Shown here: positions 37,028 to 46,399 of the stretch, piece by piece
Numbering within the stretch: position 1 is the first letter of the stretch
Layout: the number at the start of each line of letters is the position of its first letter
Assembly (NCBI GenBank): GCA_016937995.1
Contig: JAFGVM010000037.1
Coordinates: 1-64,000, forward strand
Source: Candidatus Delongbacteria bacterium
Lineage (GTDB): Bacteria; UBA4055
Reading direction: 5' to 3'
Length of the DNA stretch: 64,000 nucleotides
Translations under genes and position numbers: made by a program
The notes under the pieces: generated by a model
What the model was told of the DNA's origin: nothing
Seen by the model: the letters and a program-made list of their open reading frames with translations, nothing else
Databases searched by the model: none

Positions 37028-38365
37028 TCAGAATAATTCCACCAATTCTTTTTCATCACTAATTCCAAGCACTTTCATCAATTCAGATTTTGTCTTTAGT
37101 ATAGAATAGTATGATGATACCTGATTGTATTTCGCCTGAACAAGTGATAATCTTGCAGTATTAAGTTCATCTTCAGTAGATATACCGGATTTTGCTCTTT
37201 CCTCAACATTGAAATAAGTTTCTTCTGCAAGTTCAACTGCTAAGATCGAACTGTATAACTGCTTTGAGCCTGAGATCAGCGAATAAAGTGATGAATTTAT
37301 CATTGTTGCAAGGTTATCCAGCATCTGCATCTCGGTGATCTCCATTTTTTTTAATTCTATCTTACTTTTCTCAACGACGATGTAGTTATCATAAAACGGT
37401 AATATAGGCATCGAAGCAGACAGAACCAGACTCCCGTTATTATTATATTCATCATCTAAGTTTGACTTTGACCATTCTGTTGAATAAGAAAGATTCACAG
37501 AAGGCAGGAAATTACCTTTAGTCATCTTAATTGACTTTTCATTTATCATTTTAGTTAAATGAATGTTTTTCAGATCATTATTATTCTTCAGTGCTATATC
37601 TTTTAAAATATTTGCCTTATCATTTATTTTTGATAAATTAACATCCTTCAATTTATCTATGAAACCCTGATAAGTCGCTAATTCTATTTTTTCAAGATCA
37701 AAATCATTAAGACCTGTTAAATTTGTAAAACTTATCTTAGCAAGCTCATACCCTCTTTCCGAGTTAACTACATTCACTTCGCTGGAAGCCCTTGCTGAAG
37801 AACTTTTTAAAAAATCTGCTCTGGAAGTTAAACCTGACTCGAATTTTATCTTTGCGCTTTCTTCATTTCTCTTAGATAATTCCAGTGATTCTTTTGATAT
37901 ATCGAACAATTCCTTCATTTCTAGAACATTTATATATTGTGCTTCAACATCAGAAAGTAAGCTTATCATTTCAGCTGAAAGTTTATTTCTACTTATAGAC
38001 TCGGAATCTTTGCTTATCTGGTATCCATAATATTTTTTACCTCCCAGAAATAATGGTTGAGATATTTGAATGCCGAAAGCCGTTCTGTCCTCCTGAGTAA
38101 AATTCACTGAGGACATAGTTAAAGGATTAAAAGAACTACCTTCAACTTCAGGAACATACATCATATATGAAGATGAAAGGTTCGCTGTCGGGAAAAATCC
38201 CGCAAATGCACTTTTAGTTGAAAGCTCACTTGAAATAACGTTCTGCTTTGTAATAGCATAGTTATAATTTTTTTCAAGGGCCGATTCCTGTGCCTGATTA
38301 AGATCGATCTTTGCAGAACTTGCAACAGTGATAATTGTAACTAACATGATGAATACTTTTTTCAT
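37028..38365 (-). CDS. TolC-family outer membrane efflux protein
   Basis: 445 residues. Signal peptide, then two OEP repeats rich in long amphipathic helices (LDLNQAQESALEKN-like start: DLNQAQESALEKNYN; second repeat NDLKNIHLTKMINEKS). Forms the trimeric outer membrane channel for the adjacent RND pump. Start at ATG 38365, which has GGAG six bases upstream; a codon at 38377 lies in the ribosome site. First gene of the operon, with a likely promoter at 38412-38449. Confidence 0.93.
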   Translation of the reverse strand: MKKVFIMLVTIITVASSAKIDLNQAQESALEKNYNYAITKQNVISSELSTKSAFAGFFPTANLSSSYMMYVPEVEGSSFNPLTMSSVNFTQEDRTAFGIQISQPLFLGGKKYYGYQISKDSESISRNKLSAEMISLLSDVEAQYINVLEMKELFDISKESLELSKRNEESAKIKFESGLTSRADFLKSSSARASSEVNVVNSERGYELAKISFTNLTGLNDFDLEKIELATYQGFIDKLKDVNLSKINDKANILKDIALKNNNDLKNIHLTKMINEKSIKMTKGNFLPSVNLSYSTEWSKSNLDDEYNNNGSLVLSASMPILPFYDNYIVVEKSKIELKKMEITEMQMLDNLATMINSSLYSLISGSKQLYSSILAVELAEETYFNVEERAKSGISTEDELNTARLSLVQAKYNQVSSYYSILKTKSELMKVLGISDEKELVELF

Positions 38366-38411
38366 ATTTATCTCCATTTTTGTAATATCTAGTCAGAATT
38401 TAAACTATGAG

Positions 38412-38449
38412 TGTATAAAATATTCGATTTAATTGTAAAAAATTGTAAA
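38412..38449 (-). promoter_or_regulatory. tolC operon promoter with TGTAAA direct repeats
   Basis: On the minus strand TTTACA (38439-38434), 16 bases, TATACA (38417-38412). A second TTTACA lies 10 bases further upstream (38449-38444), so TTGTAAAA is repeated twice at 10-base spacing over the -35 region. That spacing is typical for dimers of OmpR-type regulators. The same word is repeated before the response regulator gene at 40986-41011. Confidence 0.6.
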
Positions 38450-38474
38450 AAATACTTAACTTTTAAAAAAATTG

Positions 38475-38639
38475 TTAAAAAACAGCGGCAGTTCTGTCTT
38501 TTTCTTTATCAGTGCTGATTGTAAGCATTCCGGACGTTTTGTTAATGACCAGAATATTCAGATCTTCATAAAGAATAGTAAGTCCTCTGGGCTGATATCG
38601 GCTGGGTGGTTGTTTAAATGTCTTTGGATCTGATGTCAT
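38475..38639 (-). pseudogene. truncated RluA-family pseudouridine synthase
   Basis: 54 codons with ATG at 38639 and a stop at 38475-38477. It reads SRYQPRGLTILYEDLN then ILVINKTSGMLTISTDKEKDRTAAVF, matching the N-terminus of RluA-type synthases where the catalytic domain begins (ILVINKPSGLLTxxT). The remaining 180 or so residues, including the HRLD catalytic Asp motif, are missing; after the stop the sequence is a non-coding AT-rich run. An AGAGG ribosome site survives. It is a decayed gene or a 3' deletion next to the tolC promoter. Confidence 0.85.
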
Positions 38640-38697
38640 GTGGAAAAACCTCTTCCTTATCTTCCCGCTTCCTGCAAAATATATTAAAACCGTTTTA

Positions 38698-38717
38698 GGA
38701 ACGCATTCCTGCGTTCC
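38698..38717. repeat. GGAACGCATTCCTGCGTTCC palindrome
   Basis: Perfect 8-bp arms, GGAACGCA and TGCGTTCC, just downstream of the minus-strand ettA stop. Near-identical copy at 32638-32657; imperfect copy at 60111-60130. Confidence 0.8.
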
Positions 38718-38737
38718 CTACTGTTTATTATCAATCG

Positions 38738-40405
38738 CTACAACAAACTCTTAAATCTCGGTCTTTTTGGTGTTATATCACCCAGTCTTGCTTTCTTATT
38801 CGCTTCATAATCCTCGAAATTTCCTTCAAAGAACACGACCTGTCCATCATCCTCAAAAGACAAGATATGAGTCGCTAAACGGTCTATAAACCACCTGTCG
38901 TGAGAAATAACTAATACACAACCGGAGAAATTTTCGATCCCTTCTTCAAGTGCCCGCAATGTATTAACATCGATATCATTTGTAGGCTCATCAAGAAGGA
39001 TCACATTTCCACCTTCTTTTAAAGTTATCGCAAGATGAAGTCTGTTCCTTTCTCCACCGGATATCATAGCTATTGTTTTCTGCTGATCTGTTCCTGCAAA
39101 ATTAAATTTATTCAAATAAGCTCTGGCATTTATATCACTATTACCTATAGTTAATATCTCCGCACCCTGACTGATCGTTTCATAGATCGTTTTATCAGGA
39201 ATAAGATCCTTATGTGATTGGTCAACATAAGCAAATTTTACAGTTGCACCAATGTTAATTGTTCCACTATCAGGCTTTTCTTCTCCCATCAGCATTCTGA
39301 AAAGAGTGGTTTTACCGACCCCGTTAGGACCAATGATACCTACGATCGCATTCTTTGGGATCTTCATAGATAAATTATCAATAAGGGCTCTGTTCTCGAA
39401 GCCTTTCTTTAAATTTTCGATCTCGATCACAGAATCACCAAGTCTTGGACCTGAAGGAATAAAAAGTTCAAGTTTCGCTTCCTGTTCCTTTGCTTCAACA
39501 CTGCTGAGTTCTTTATATGCGTTAAGTCTTGCCTTACCTTTTGCGTGACGTGCCTTGGATGATAACTTTGTCCATTCAAGCTCTCTTTTTAGGATCTTCT
39601 GTCTTTTTGATTCTGTTTTCTCCTCATTCGCCAAACGGTTGGATTTCTGCTCCAGCCATGAACTGTAGTTACCTTTCCATGGAATCCCATCTCCCCTGTC
39701 AAGCTCAAGTATCCAGCCTGCAACATTATCGAGGAAATATCTGTCGTGGGTCACAGCTATGACTGTTCCAGGATAATTTTTCAGAAATTGCTCAAGCCAG
39801 TAAACACTTTCGGCATCAAGATGGTTCGTAGGCTCATCAAGCAGAAGAATATCAGGCTTGCTCAGAAGTAATCTGCACAATGCAACTCTTCTTCTTTCTC
39901 CACCTGAAAGAATTGATATCTTTGTATCATCAGAAGGACATCTTAAAGCTTCCATGGCCAGATCAAGAGTATGATCAATATCCCAGGCATCAAGATGATC
40001 CATCTGTTCAAGAAGCTCACCCTGCTTATCAATAGCTTTCATCATTTCATCGTCATCCAGAGGTTCAGCCAGCTTTGCAGAGATCTCGTCATAAGCTTTT
40101 ACCACTTCATAGATATGAGACAAACCTTCCTGAACGATCTCTTTAACGGTCTTACTCTCATCAAGCATAGGTTCCTGAGGTAGATAACCGATCTTGTAAC
40201 CTTTGTCGAAAGTTACTTTCCCGTCATATTCAGTATCAAGACCTGCAATGATCTTCAAGAGACTTGATTTACCTGATCCGTTAAGACCGAGAACTCCGAT
40301 CTTTGCACCATAATAGAATGAAAGCCATATGTTATTTAGCACTTTCTTATTTGTATATATCTTGCTGATGCCTTCCATTGAAAATATTATTTTGTTATCT
40401 GCCAT
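38738..40405 (-). CDS. ettA: ABC-F protein EttA (energy-dependent translational throttle)
   Basis: 555 residues, the length of EttA. Two ABC ATPase domains with no membrane part: Walker A GLNGSGKSS and GPNGVGKTT, signatures LSGGERRRVAL and ISGGERNRLHL, Walker B LLLDEPTNHLDA and ILLDEPTNDID. A short arm insertion follows the first Walker A region and a Lys/Arg-rich linker joins the domains. Binds the ribosomal E site and couples translation to energy state. The C-terminus PKRPRFKSLL is close to the usual KPKRIKYKKL tail. ATG with AAGGAAA upstream. Confidence 0.95.
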   Translation of the reverse strand: MADNKIIFSMEGISKIYTNKKVLNNIWLSFYYGAKIGVLGLNGSGKSSLLKIIAGLDTEYDGKVTFDKGYKIGYLPQEPMLDESKTVKEIVQEGLSHIYEVVKAYDEISAKLAEPLDDDEMMKAIDKQGELLEQMDHLDAWDIDHTLDLAMEALRCPSDDTKISILSGGERRRVALCRLLLSKPDILLLDEPTNHLDAESVYWLEQFLKNYPGTVIAVTHDRYFLDNVAGWILELDRGDGIPWKGNYSSWLEQKSNRLANEEKTESKRQKILKRELEWTKLSSKARHAKGKARLNAYKELSSVEAKEQEAKLELFIPSGPRLGDSVIEIENLKKGFENRALIDNLSMKIPKNAIVGIIGPNGVGKTTLFRMLMGEEKPDSGTINIGATVKFAYVDQSHKDLIPDKTIYETISQGAEILTIGNSDINARAYLNKFNFAGTDQQKTIAMISGGERNRLHLAITLKEGGNVILLDEPTNDIDVNTLRALEEGIENFSGCVLVISHDRWFIDRLATHILSFEDDGQVVFFEGNFEDYEANKKARLGDITPKRPRFKSLL

Positions 40406-41076
40406 TATTTATTTTCCTTATTCATTTATTAAAATTTCAGTTAAATATGCGAATATCATATGCTTTATTCAATACAATTATTATGATATAATTTGCTACT
40501 CAGATATTTGAAGTTAGAAGTCAGAGGTTAGAAGTCAGAAGTTAGAAGTTAGAAATTAGAAATTAGAGGTTGCTTGTTAATACGCGCTTTTCCAGACTGA
40601 TATATCCTACAAATTATCATCCCCGTGAGAAAACCGGCAATCCAACACTCACGGGGAAACCTACTATACAGCAATGAACCCGCAGAAACCAAGGGGAATA
40701 AAATTTGGATTGCCTTGATTTTTTTTGTTTTCCATATCCATCGGGATATCAAGACAAAAAGATAAAAACCCGTCCGTTTGTAAAATTAATAGGTCAACCC
40801 TCTGGGATTAAAAAGCTAGACCCTGAAATAAATTCAGGGTGACGAATCCAGGCGTTTGGGAAAAAAGCCCTGCTGTTTTGTAGTTAGAAGTAAGAAATAA
40901 TTACTTCTTCCCCATTTCAATAAACAAACTTATCACTTATCACTTATCACTTAGTGTCTTTGTGAGAGATATATTCTTTTCTTCTGTAAAAAATTGTAAA
41001 ATTAATGTAAATTTACAAGGAAATATAGGTAACATGTATTACTTTACATTTATATAATTGCAAATCTGAGGCTGAT
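40406..41076. other. 670-base repeat-rich gap before the two-component operon
   Basis: No gene supported. Contents: TTAGAAGTCAGAAG words (40510-40563), a 9-bp hairpin CCCCGTGAG/CTCACGGGG with an 18-base loop (40621-40656), an ACCCTGAA/TTCAGGGT hairpin (about 40821-40842), TTATCACTTATCACTT words (40930-40955) followed by a TAGTGTCTTTGTGAGAGA element whose complement recurs near 51936-51958, then the promoter of the response regulator. Confidence 0.65.
40986..41040 (+). promoter_or_regulatory. response regulator promoter with three GTAAA direct repeats
   Basis: GTAAA occurs at 40986, 40996 and 41007 (spacing 10 and 11), immediately before TTTACA (41012-41017), a 17-base spacer and TGTATT (41035-41040). 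Helical-turn spacing upstream of or over the -35 box suits an OmpR-type activator. The word matches that at the tolC promoter (38434-38449), so autoregulation is likely. Confidence 0.55.
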
Positions 41077-41781
41077 ATGAATATCAAAGCATTAGTGATA
41101 GATGATGATAAAGAACTTCAAAATTTACTGCACCAGTATTTTTTAACATATGCAATTGATACATTTGAACATCTCAACGGTTTGAATGTACCTGAAAAGA
41201 TCGAGGATCTAAAACCGGATATCGTAATACTGGATTATATGCTTCCTGGGAAAGAAGGATTCGAGGTCCTGAAAGAAATAAGGAATACCGGTAATAATAT
41301 ACCTGTTATTATGCTTACTGCCCGTGGGGATGAAATGGATAAAATATTAGGACTTGAACTCGGAGCTGATGATTATATTTCTAAACCTTTCAACCCCAGA
41401 GAGATCGTAGCAAGGATCAAAGCTGTTCTAAGAAGAAATAATACTACTGAGGCCAAAGACAGTGCTTCAGATGACATAATAGTTGACGGTATCAGTCTGG
41501 AACAGTCAACTTACCGTTTGATCAAAAATGATAAACATGAGGAACTGTCACTTACAGAATTTAAAATCCTTAAAGTTTTAATGACAAGACCGGGAATGAT
41601 ATTTTCCAGAGATGAACTTATGAATTACGCAAGAGGAAGGGATGCTGCAGCTTTTGACAGAAGTATTGATATGCATATAAGTAAGCTTAGAAATAAACTT
41701 GTTTCTATCGGAGACGATAAGGACAGGATCAAGACCAGCTGGGGATCAGGCTATATGTTCAAAAAGAAGGTAACCCAATGA
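41077..41781 (+). CDS. OmpR-family response regulator
   Basis: 234 residues. Receiver domain with acidic pocket IDDD near residue 9, phosphorylation site D53 in VILDYMLPG, conserved Thr in MLTARG and Lys in ISKPFNPRE; then a winged-helix DNA-binding domain (about 130-232: LTEFKILKVLMTRPG, RDAAAFDRSIDMHISKLRNKL). Overlaps the kinase gene by four bases (ATGA). Lies between two RND loci; shared direct repeats suggest it controls at least the tolC operon. Confidence 0.95.
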   Translation: MNIKALVIDDDKELQNLLHQYFLTYAIDTFEHLNGLNVPEKIEDLKPDIVILDYMLPGKEGFEVLKEIRNTGNNIPVIMLTARGDEMDKILGLELGADDYISKPFNPREIVARIKAVLRRNNTTEAKDSASDDIIVDGISLEQSTYRLIKNDKHEELSLTEFKILKVLMTRPGMIFSRDELMNYARGRDAAAFDRSIDMHISKLRNKLVSIGDDKDRIKTSWGSGYMFKKKVTQ

Positions 41782-43133
41782 AACCAAAAAAGATCACGAT
41801 CAAATTGATTATTGCATTCTTTTTCTTAATGCTGTTCACACATTTATCAATCTTTCTTATAATGCGTACCTCGAAGATCGAACAGGCAAAAAAAGATCAT
41901 GAATATTATAAACAGATAAGTTTATTTGCATTTAAAGAACTTATCGAGACACGATTTAAGCCTTATGATCTGAATGAAATAAATGACAATAAATATTATA
42001 AGGATATTCTGAATGATGTATCGTTGATACACAACCTGAATGTTGTTATTACAGATGATAAAAATAATATCCTTCTGTTTCCTGATTGTGAAAAATCTTT
42101 AGAAAAATTCAACAGGCTCCTGAAAGAACAAAAAGACGATATAGAAAAACTCCGCGATCCGTTCCCGATAAAGATACCATTTACCACTAGTAAGAATGAG
42201 AATGGATATATTTACCTTTTCCACGAATATGACACCTCATCCTCAGATACATTGTTTAACTTACTTCTGAGTGGACTCTTTGTGTTAAATCTGATACTTC
42301 TGATATTTATTTCAAGAAGATTAACAAGACCTCTTGATAAGTTCGATAAAGCTATCAAAGCTATCTCGGAAGGAGACTTTTCTTCGAGGATCGAGATCAA
42401 CGGTCATGATGAATTCAAACAGCTTGCAGATACTATAAATACACTCGCCTGCAGGATAAAACAAACCATTGTAGACCAGAAAGAAACTTCCGCAAATATT
42501 TCCCATGAATTAAGATCACCTTTGACCCGAATAAGAGTTGCTCTTCAAATATTAAAAGATACAACATCTGAAAAATGCAGTGAGAATTTACACTATTTCG
42601 AATCTATTGACAAAGAAATAGAAAGTATGGACCTTCTTATTGACGGAATCATGAAATACTACAGGATAGATAATGACAGTTCTCAGGCACTTGAGAATAT
42701 TGATATAATTGATATGCTGAAAAATGAACTCAACAAACAATCAAATCATTTCGATCTTCTAAATATTAACTCAGTGAACAAAATTGATATTGAAAGCTTC
42801 AAAGTAAAAATTTTGCCTTCTATCAGATCCGCTTTTGAGAATATCATTTCCAATGCATCAAAATATACGACCAAAGATGGAAATTTCACTGTAACAGCCA
42901 TAAAAGAGAATAATGTGCTTAAAATTACTTTTGAGAACTCAATAGAAAAAGCATCTGATATAGATTTAGAAAAGATCTATCAACCATTTTATAGAGGAAA
43001 TAATAAGGACGATGTAAAAGGCAGTGGAATGGGTTTAACTATCGCTAAGAAGATAGCAGCCTCTAATAATTGTGATCTGTCGGTGGATGTTAGCGGAAAT
43101 GTATTCAGTGTTTTACTGGTGGTAAAGAGTTAG
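41778..43133 (+). CDS. sensor histidine kinase (CpxA/EnvZ-like architecture)
   Basis: 451 residues. Two membrane segments (about 10-28 and 155-176) enclose a periplasmic sensor of about 125 residues; HAMP domain (about 178-230, RRLTRPLDKFDKAIKAISEGDFSSRI); H box NISHELRSPLTRIRVAL with H243; HATPase_c with N box ENIISNASKYT and G2 GSGMGLTIAKK. The usual G1 DxGxG box is degenerate (FENSIEKASDID), as in CpxA-like kinases. Cognate of the overlapping response regulator. The terminator hairpin at 43180-43204 separates it from the convergent RND gene. Confidence 0.94.
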   Translation: MKPKKITIKLIIAFFFLMLFTHLSIFLIMRTSKIEQAKKDHEYYKQISLFAFKELIETRFKPYDLNEINDNKYYKDILNDVSLIHNLNVVITDDKNNILLFPDCEKSLEKFNRLLKEQKDDIEKLRDPFPIKIPFTTSKNENGYIYLFHEYDTSSSDTLFNLLLSGLFVLNLILLIFISRRLTRPLDKFDKAIKAISEGDFSSRIEINGHDEFKQLADTINTLACRIKQTIVDQKETSANISHELRSPLTRIRVALQILKDTTSEKCSENLHYFESIDKEIESMDLLIDGIMKYYRIDNDSSQALENIDIIDMLKNELNKQSNHFDLLNINSVNKIDIESFKVKILPSIRSAFENIISNASKYTTKDGNFTVTAIKENNVLKITFENSIEKASDIDLEKIYQPFYRGNNKDDVKGSGMGLTIAKKIAASNNCDLSVDVSGNVFSVLLVVKS

Positions 43134-43179
43134 AAAATCTATTTTGTGATCTTAATTAATCTTGCATTTACGGAATCTT

Positions 43180-43204
43180 AGGGGACGAAAATAAATCGTC
43201 CCCT
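43180..43204. terminator. hairpin between convergent kinase and RND genes
   Basis: 9-bp perfect stem AGGGGACGA / TCGTCCCCT with a 7-base loop. No strong T-run on either side, so it may also be one of the dispersed palindromes; its place between convergent stops suggests termination. Confidence 0.6.
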
Positions 43205-43213
43205 GATTATGTT

Positions 43214-46200
43214 TTAGATATCTGATGATATATCTTCTTTTATCGCTTCTTCGAAGGTGATATGCGACTTGAAACGCGTAAACCCTATCCTGCCGAAGAA
43301 CGAATCAACCAGTGAATAAATAACCGGTATGACAACAAGTGTCAGAACAGTGGCAAAAGCCAGACCGAAAACAATACTTACAGCCATAGGTTTCCAATCC
43401 TTTGTAGCACTCGAAGTTGATAATATCATGGGCATTAAACCAAAGATAGTAGTAACAGTGGTCAATATAATAGGTCTTAATCTTGTCATACCTGCTTCTA
43501 TCAGTGAATTCCACCTGTCCTTACCTTCATCTCTGAGAACATTTACAAAATCAACAAGGATCAAAGAATCATTTACGACAATTCCTGCCAAAGCCAGTAC
43601 TGCTATCAAAGAATTCAAAGAGAAAGGTAATCGTGTAACCAGCAATCCTACAATAACACCGATAAAAGAAAATGGTATCGTAAGCATTACGATCAAAGGC
43701 TGAACATAGGATCTGAACTGAGCAGCTAACACTGAGAATATCAGTAGTACAGCGATCAGGAATGCAATATATAAAGATGAGAAAGATTTTCTCTGCTCCT
43801 CAGCTACACCTCCAGCTTCAACAGCATAACCCGGATAATCACTCATGATATCCTCAAGAAATCCTTTTTTCATAGTAAGTTCATTGCCAAATATATATTC
43901 ATTGACCTCGTTAGGCGATCTTTTTAGTCTCTTACCATCCTGTTCATAAAAAGATACCTCAGCCGATAAAGTGATCGTTCTTTTTTTATTCCAGTGAGAA
44001 ATACCGTTTATTCCCGGTTCAACCTTAAATTCAACAATATCTTTTAAAGGCACAGAGTAACCCCGTGGAGATGCAATTCTCAAGTTCCTGATATCATCTA
44101 TTTCATCTGCCTGATCGGATTTGATCCGAAGTCTGATATCTGTCTCCTGATTCCCTTCAACATACTCCGCGATCTCTGTACCTGTTATACAGGATCTTAT
44201 GAATGAAGCTACATCCATAGCTGTTAAACCGTGAAAAGCCATTTTATCTGGTACCGGGTAAATTTTAAATTCCTCTTTCCCTGCATTATAATTATCTGAG
44301 ATCGCAGTTACTCCCGGCATTTCCTGCAGCTTACTGTTTATATCGTTAGATAATCTTTTCAGAATTACAAAATCATCTCCCTTTATTCTCAACTCCACAT
44401 CCTTCCCAGTAGGAGGTCCAGCCTGCACATTACCGAATTCATAGAATATTACATCCGGTTCATTATCCAGAAAAGTTCTAAGGCTGGCCTTGATCTCCTC
44501 GTTTGAAAATTTCATATCTTCAGGGTCTTCCAGATCTATCCTGAGTTCTGAGAAACTTGTCTTTTGATCTATCCTGTGATTCTTCATCATCTGACCGACC
44601 GTAGTTACTACAGACTGAATATCTTCACTTTCTCTCATCGAACTTATAAAACCCTCTATCTTGTCGGTCATTTCCGCAGTTTTATCCAGCTGAGTTCCGT
44701 TAGGTAATTCAACCCTCAGGACAATGGTCTGCTGATCTTGCGGAGGAAAAAACTGGAACTTTATCAGATCCGAAAATAATACTCCTATCGATAAAAAGAA
44801 TGCAAAAATTACCAGCATTGCTGTTTTAATTCTATTTTTCAATGCTTTCAATAAAAGCTTACGATAATATTTCTTCAAAAAATTAAGGAATTTACCGTCT
44901 TTATTACTGTTCTTAACCTTCTTGCTGTTAAATTCTGCAAGATGTGAAGGAAGGATCACGAGTGCTTCAAAAAGTGAAGCAAGCAAAGCAATACTGACAA
45001 CGATCGGAAAATATCTCATGAACTTACCCATCATTCCCTGCATCAGTATCATTGGTATAAAAGCGAAGGCTGTCGTTAACACAGCTGATATCACAGGCCA
45101 TGTTATCTTCTGAGTACCCAGGATCGCCGCTTCTCTCGCGCTGTAACCGTTCTCCCGGTATCTGTGAACATTCTCAATAACTACGATCGCATCATCGACT
45201 ATCATACCCAAAACAAGCAGTAGGCCGAAAAGTGTGAGATTATTCATGGTAATGTCAAAGTAATCCATCAGAATGAAGGCGAGAAGAAAACTGAAAGGAA
45301 TACCGAAAGCTGCAAGCAAAGCATTTCTCCATCCTATGAAGAACATCAAGGTAAGGAATACAAGCACAACTCCCATGATCGCATTATTAGTCAGCGTATT
45401 CAAGCTCCTTTTAACATTGATAGAACCATCATTACGAAGCTTTATATCAAGACCGTTTATCCGTTCTCTATATTCATCGATCTTGCTTTTAACTACCTTT
45501 ATAACATCTATTATATTTCCATCAGATTTTTTATAAACATACAGGAACACACCGGGTTTCCCGTTCAACCTTGAATAGACGATCTGTTCCTTCAGTGTAT
45601 CTTTTACCGCAGCAACATTTGACAATCTTATTATATTACCGTAGCTGTCAGTTTTAACAGGTGTTTTTTTTATATCTTCAATTGAGGTGTATTCTCCTGT
45701 TGAAGTCACAAGGAATTCAGCCTCTCCCTCTTTGATCCTTCCTCCAGGGAAACTTACATTTCGGCTTCTGACTATCCTTGAGATCTCATCAAGAGTTATA
45801 CCATACTGAGTTAATTTATTCACGTCACAGTCAATACTGATCTCTCTTTCTGATGCACCTGAAATATCCACTTTTGAGATATGATCTATCTCTAGAACCT
45901 CTTCCTGCAGGTTCTCTGCGATCTCTTTCAGGGTCAAAGGTGTGTAATTACCTGAAAGACTTATTGTACATATTGGATTGATCTCTCTCATGTTCAATTT
46001 AATTACTATAGGGTCCAGTGCATCTTCAGGCAGATCTCTTACTTTATCCAGCTCTGTGTTCACATCACTCCATGCCTGGTCAATATCTGCATCAGGTTCC
46101 ATGCGAATAACTATTACTGCCTTACCTTCTGTAGCTTCTGATTGAATAAAGTCTATATTCTGAACATCATATATTTCTTTCTCGATCTTATCAATTATAA

Positions 46201-46384
46201 GATTCTCGATCTGATCCGGAGTGACACCCGGATAAATTACAACTATAACGAACGAGCCGAAATCAACTGCGGGCATTTCCTCTTTCGGAATTGTATTTGC
46301 AACATATATACCTAAAATAAATACGATAACAACTATCATATTTACTAAAACTGAATTTTTAACTGAAAATGAAGCCAAAGACAT
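43214..46384 (-). CDS. RND efflux pump inner-membrane transporter, second copy
   Basis: 1056 residues; a clear paralogue of the pump at 32658-35825 with the same landmarks: N-terminal KNSVLVNMIVVIVFILGIYV, TM4 GMIVDDAIVVIENVHR, and GIVVNDSLILVDF in the second half. Both copies end in short cytoplasmic tails. The pair with the upstream fusion protein (15 bases away) lacks its own TolC, so it probably shares the one at 37028-38365. Confidence 0.95.
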   Translation of the reverse strand: MSLASFSVKNSVLVNMIVVIVFILGIYVANTIPKEEMPAVDFGSFVIVVIYPGVTPDQIENLIIDKIEKEIYDVQNIDFIQSEATEGKAVIVIRMEPDADIDQAWSDVNTELDKVRDLPEDALDPIVIKLNMREINPICTISLSGNYTPLTLKEIAENLQEEVLEIDHISKVDISGASEREISIDCDVNKLTQYGITLDEISRIVRSRNVSFPGGRIKEGEAEFLVTSTGEYTSIEDIKKTPVKTDSYGNIIRLSNVAAVKDTLKEQIVYSRLNGKPGVFLYVYKKSDGNIIDVIKVVKSKIDEYRERINGLDIKLRNDGSINVKRSLNTLTNNAIMGVVLVFLTLMFFIGWRNALLAAFGIPFSFLLAFILMDYFDITMNNLTLFGLLLVLGMIVDDAIVVIENVHRYRENGYSAREAAILGTQKITWPVISAVLTTAFAFIPMILMQGMMGKFMRYFPIVVSIALLASLFEALVILPSHLAEFNSKKVKNSNKDGKFLNFLKKYYRKLLLKALKNRIKTAMLVIFAFFLSIGVLFSDLIKFQFFPPQDQQTIVLRVELPNGTQLDKTAEMTDKIEGFISSMRESEDIQSVVTTVGQMMKNHRIDQKTSFSELRIDLEDPEDMKFSNEEIKASLRTFLDNEPDVIFYEFGNVQAGPPTGKDVELRIKGDDFVILKRLSNDINSKLQEMPGVTAISDNYNAGKEEFKIYPVPDKMAFHGLTAMDVASFIRSCITGTEIAEYVEGNQETDIRLRIKSDQADEIDDIRNLRIASPRGYSVPLKDIVEFKVEPGINGISHWNKKRTITLSAEVSFYEQDGKRLKRSPNEVNEYIFGNELTMKKGFLEDIMSDYPGYAVEAGGVAEEQRKSFSSLYIAFLIAVLLIFSVLAAQFRSYVQPLIVMLTIPFSFIGVIVGLLVTRLPFSLNSLIAVLALAGIVVNDSLILVDFVNVLRDEGKDRWNSLIEAGMTRLRPIILTTVTTIFGLMPMILSTSSATKDWKPMAVSIVFGLAFATVLTLVVIPVIYSLVDSFFGRIGFTRFKSHITFEEAIKEDISSDI

Positions 46385-46399
46385 TTATTTTCTCTCTTT

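Noticed and set aside
40549-40752. 67-codon minus-strand open frame
   Set aside because: Lies in repeat words and a hairpin, no ribosome site, no family match.
40930-40972. Tandem TTATCACTT words considered as a CRISPR-like array
   Set aside because: Units are under 10 bases with no spacers; no cas genes in the window.
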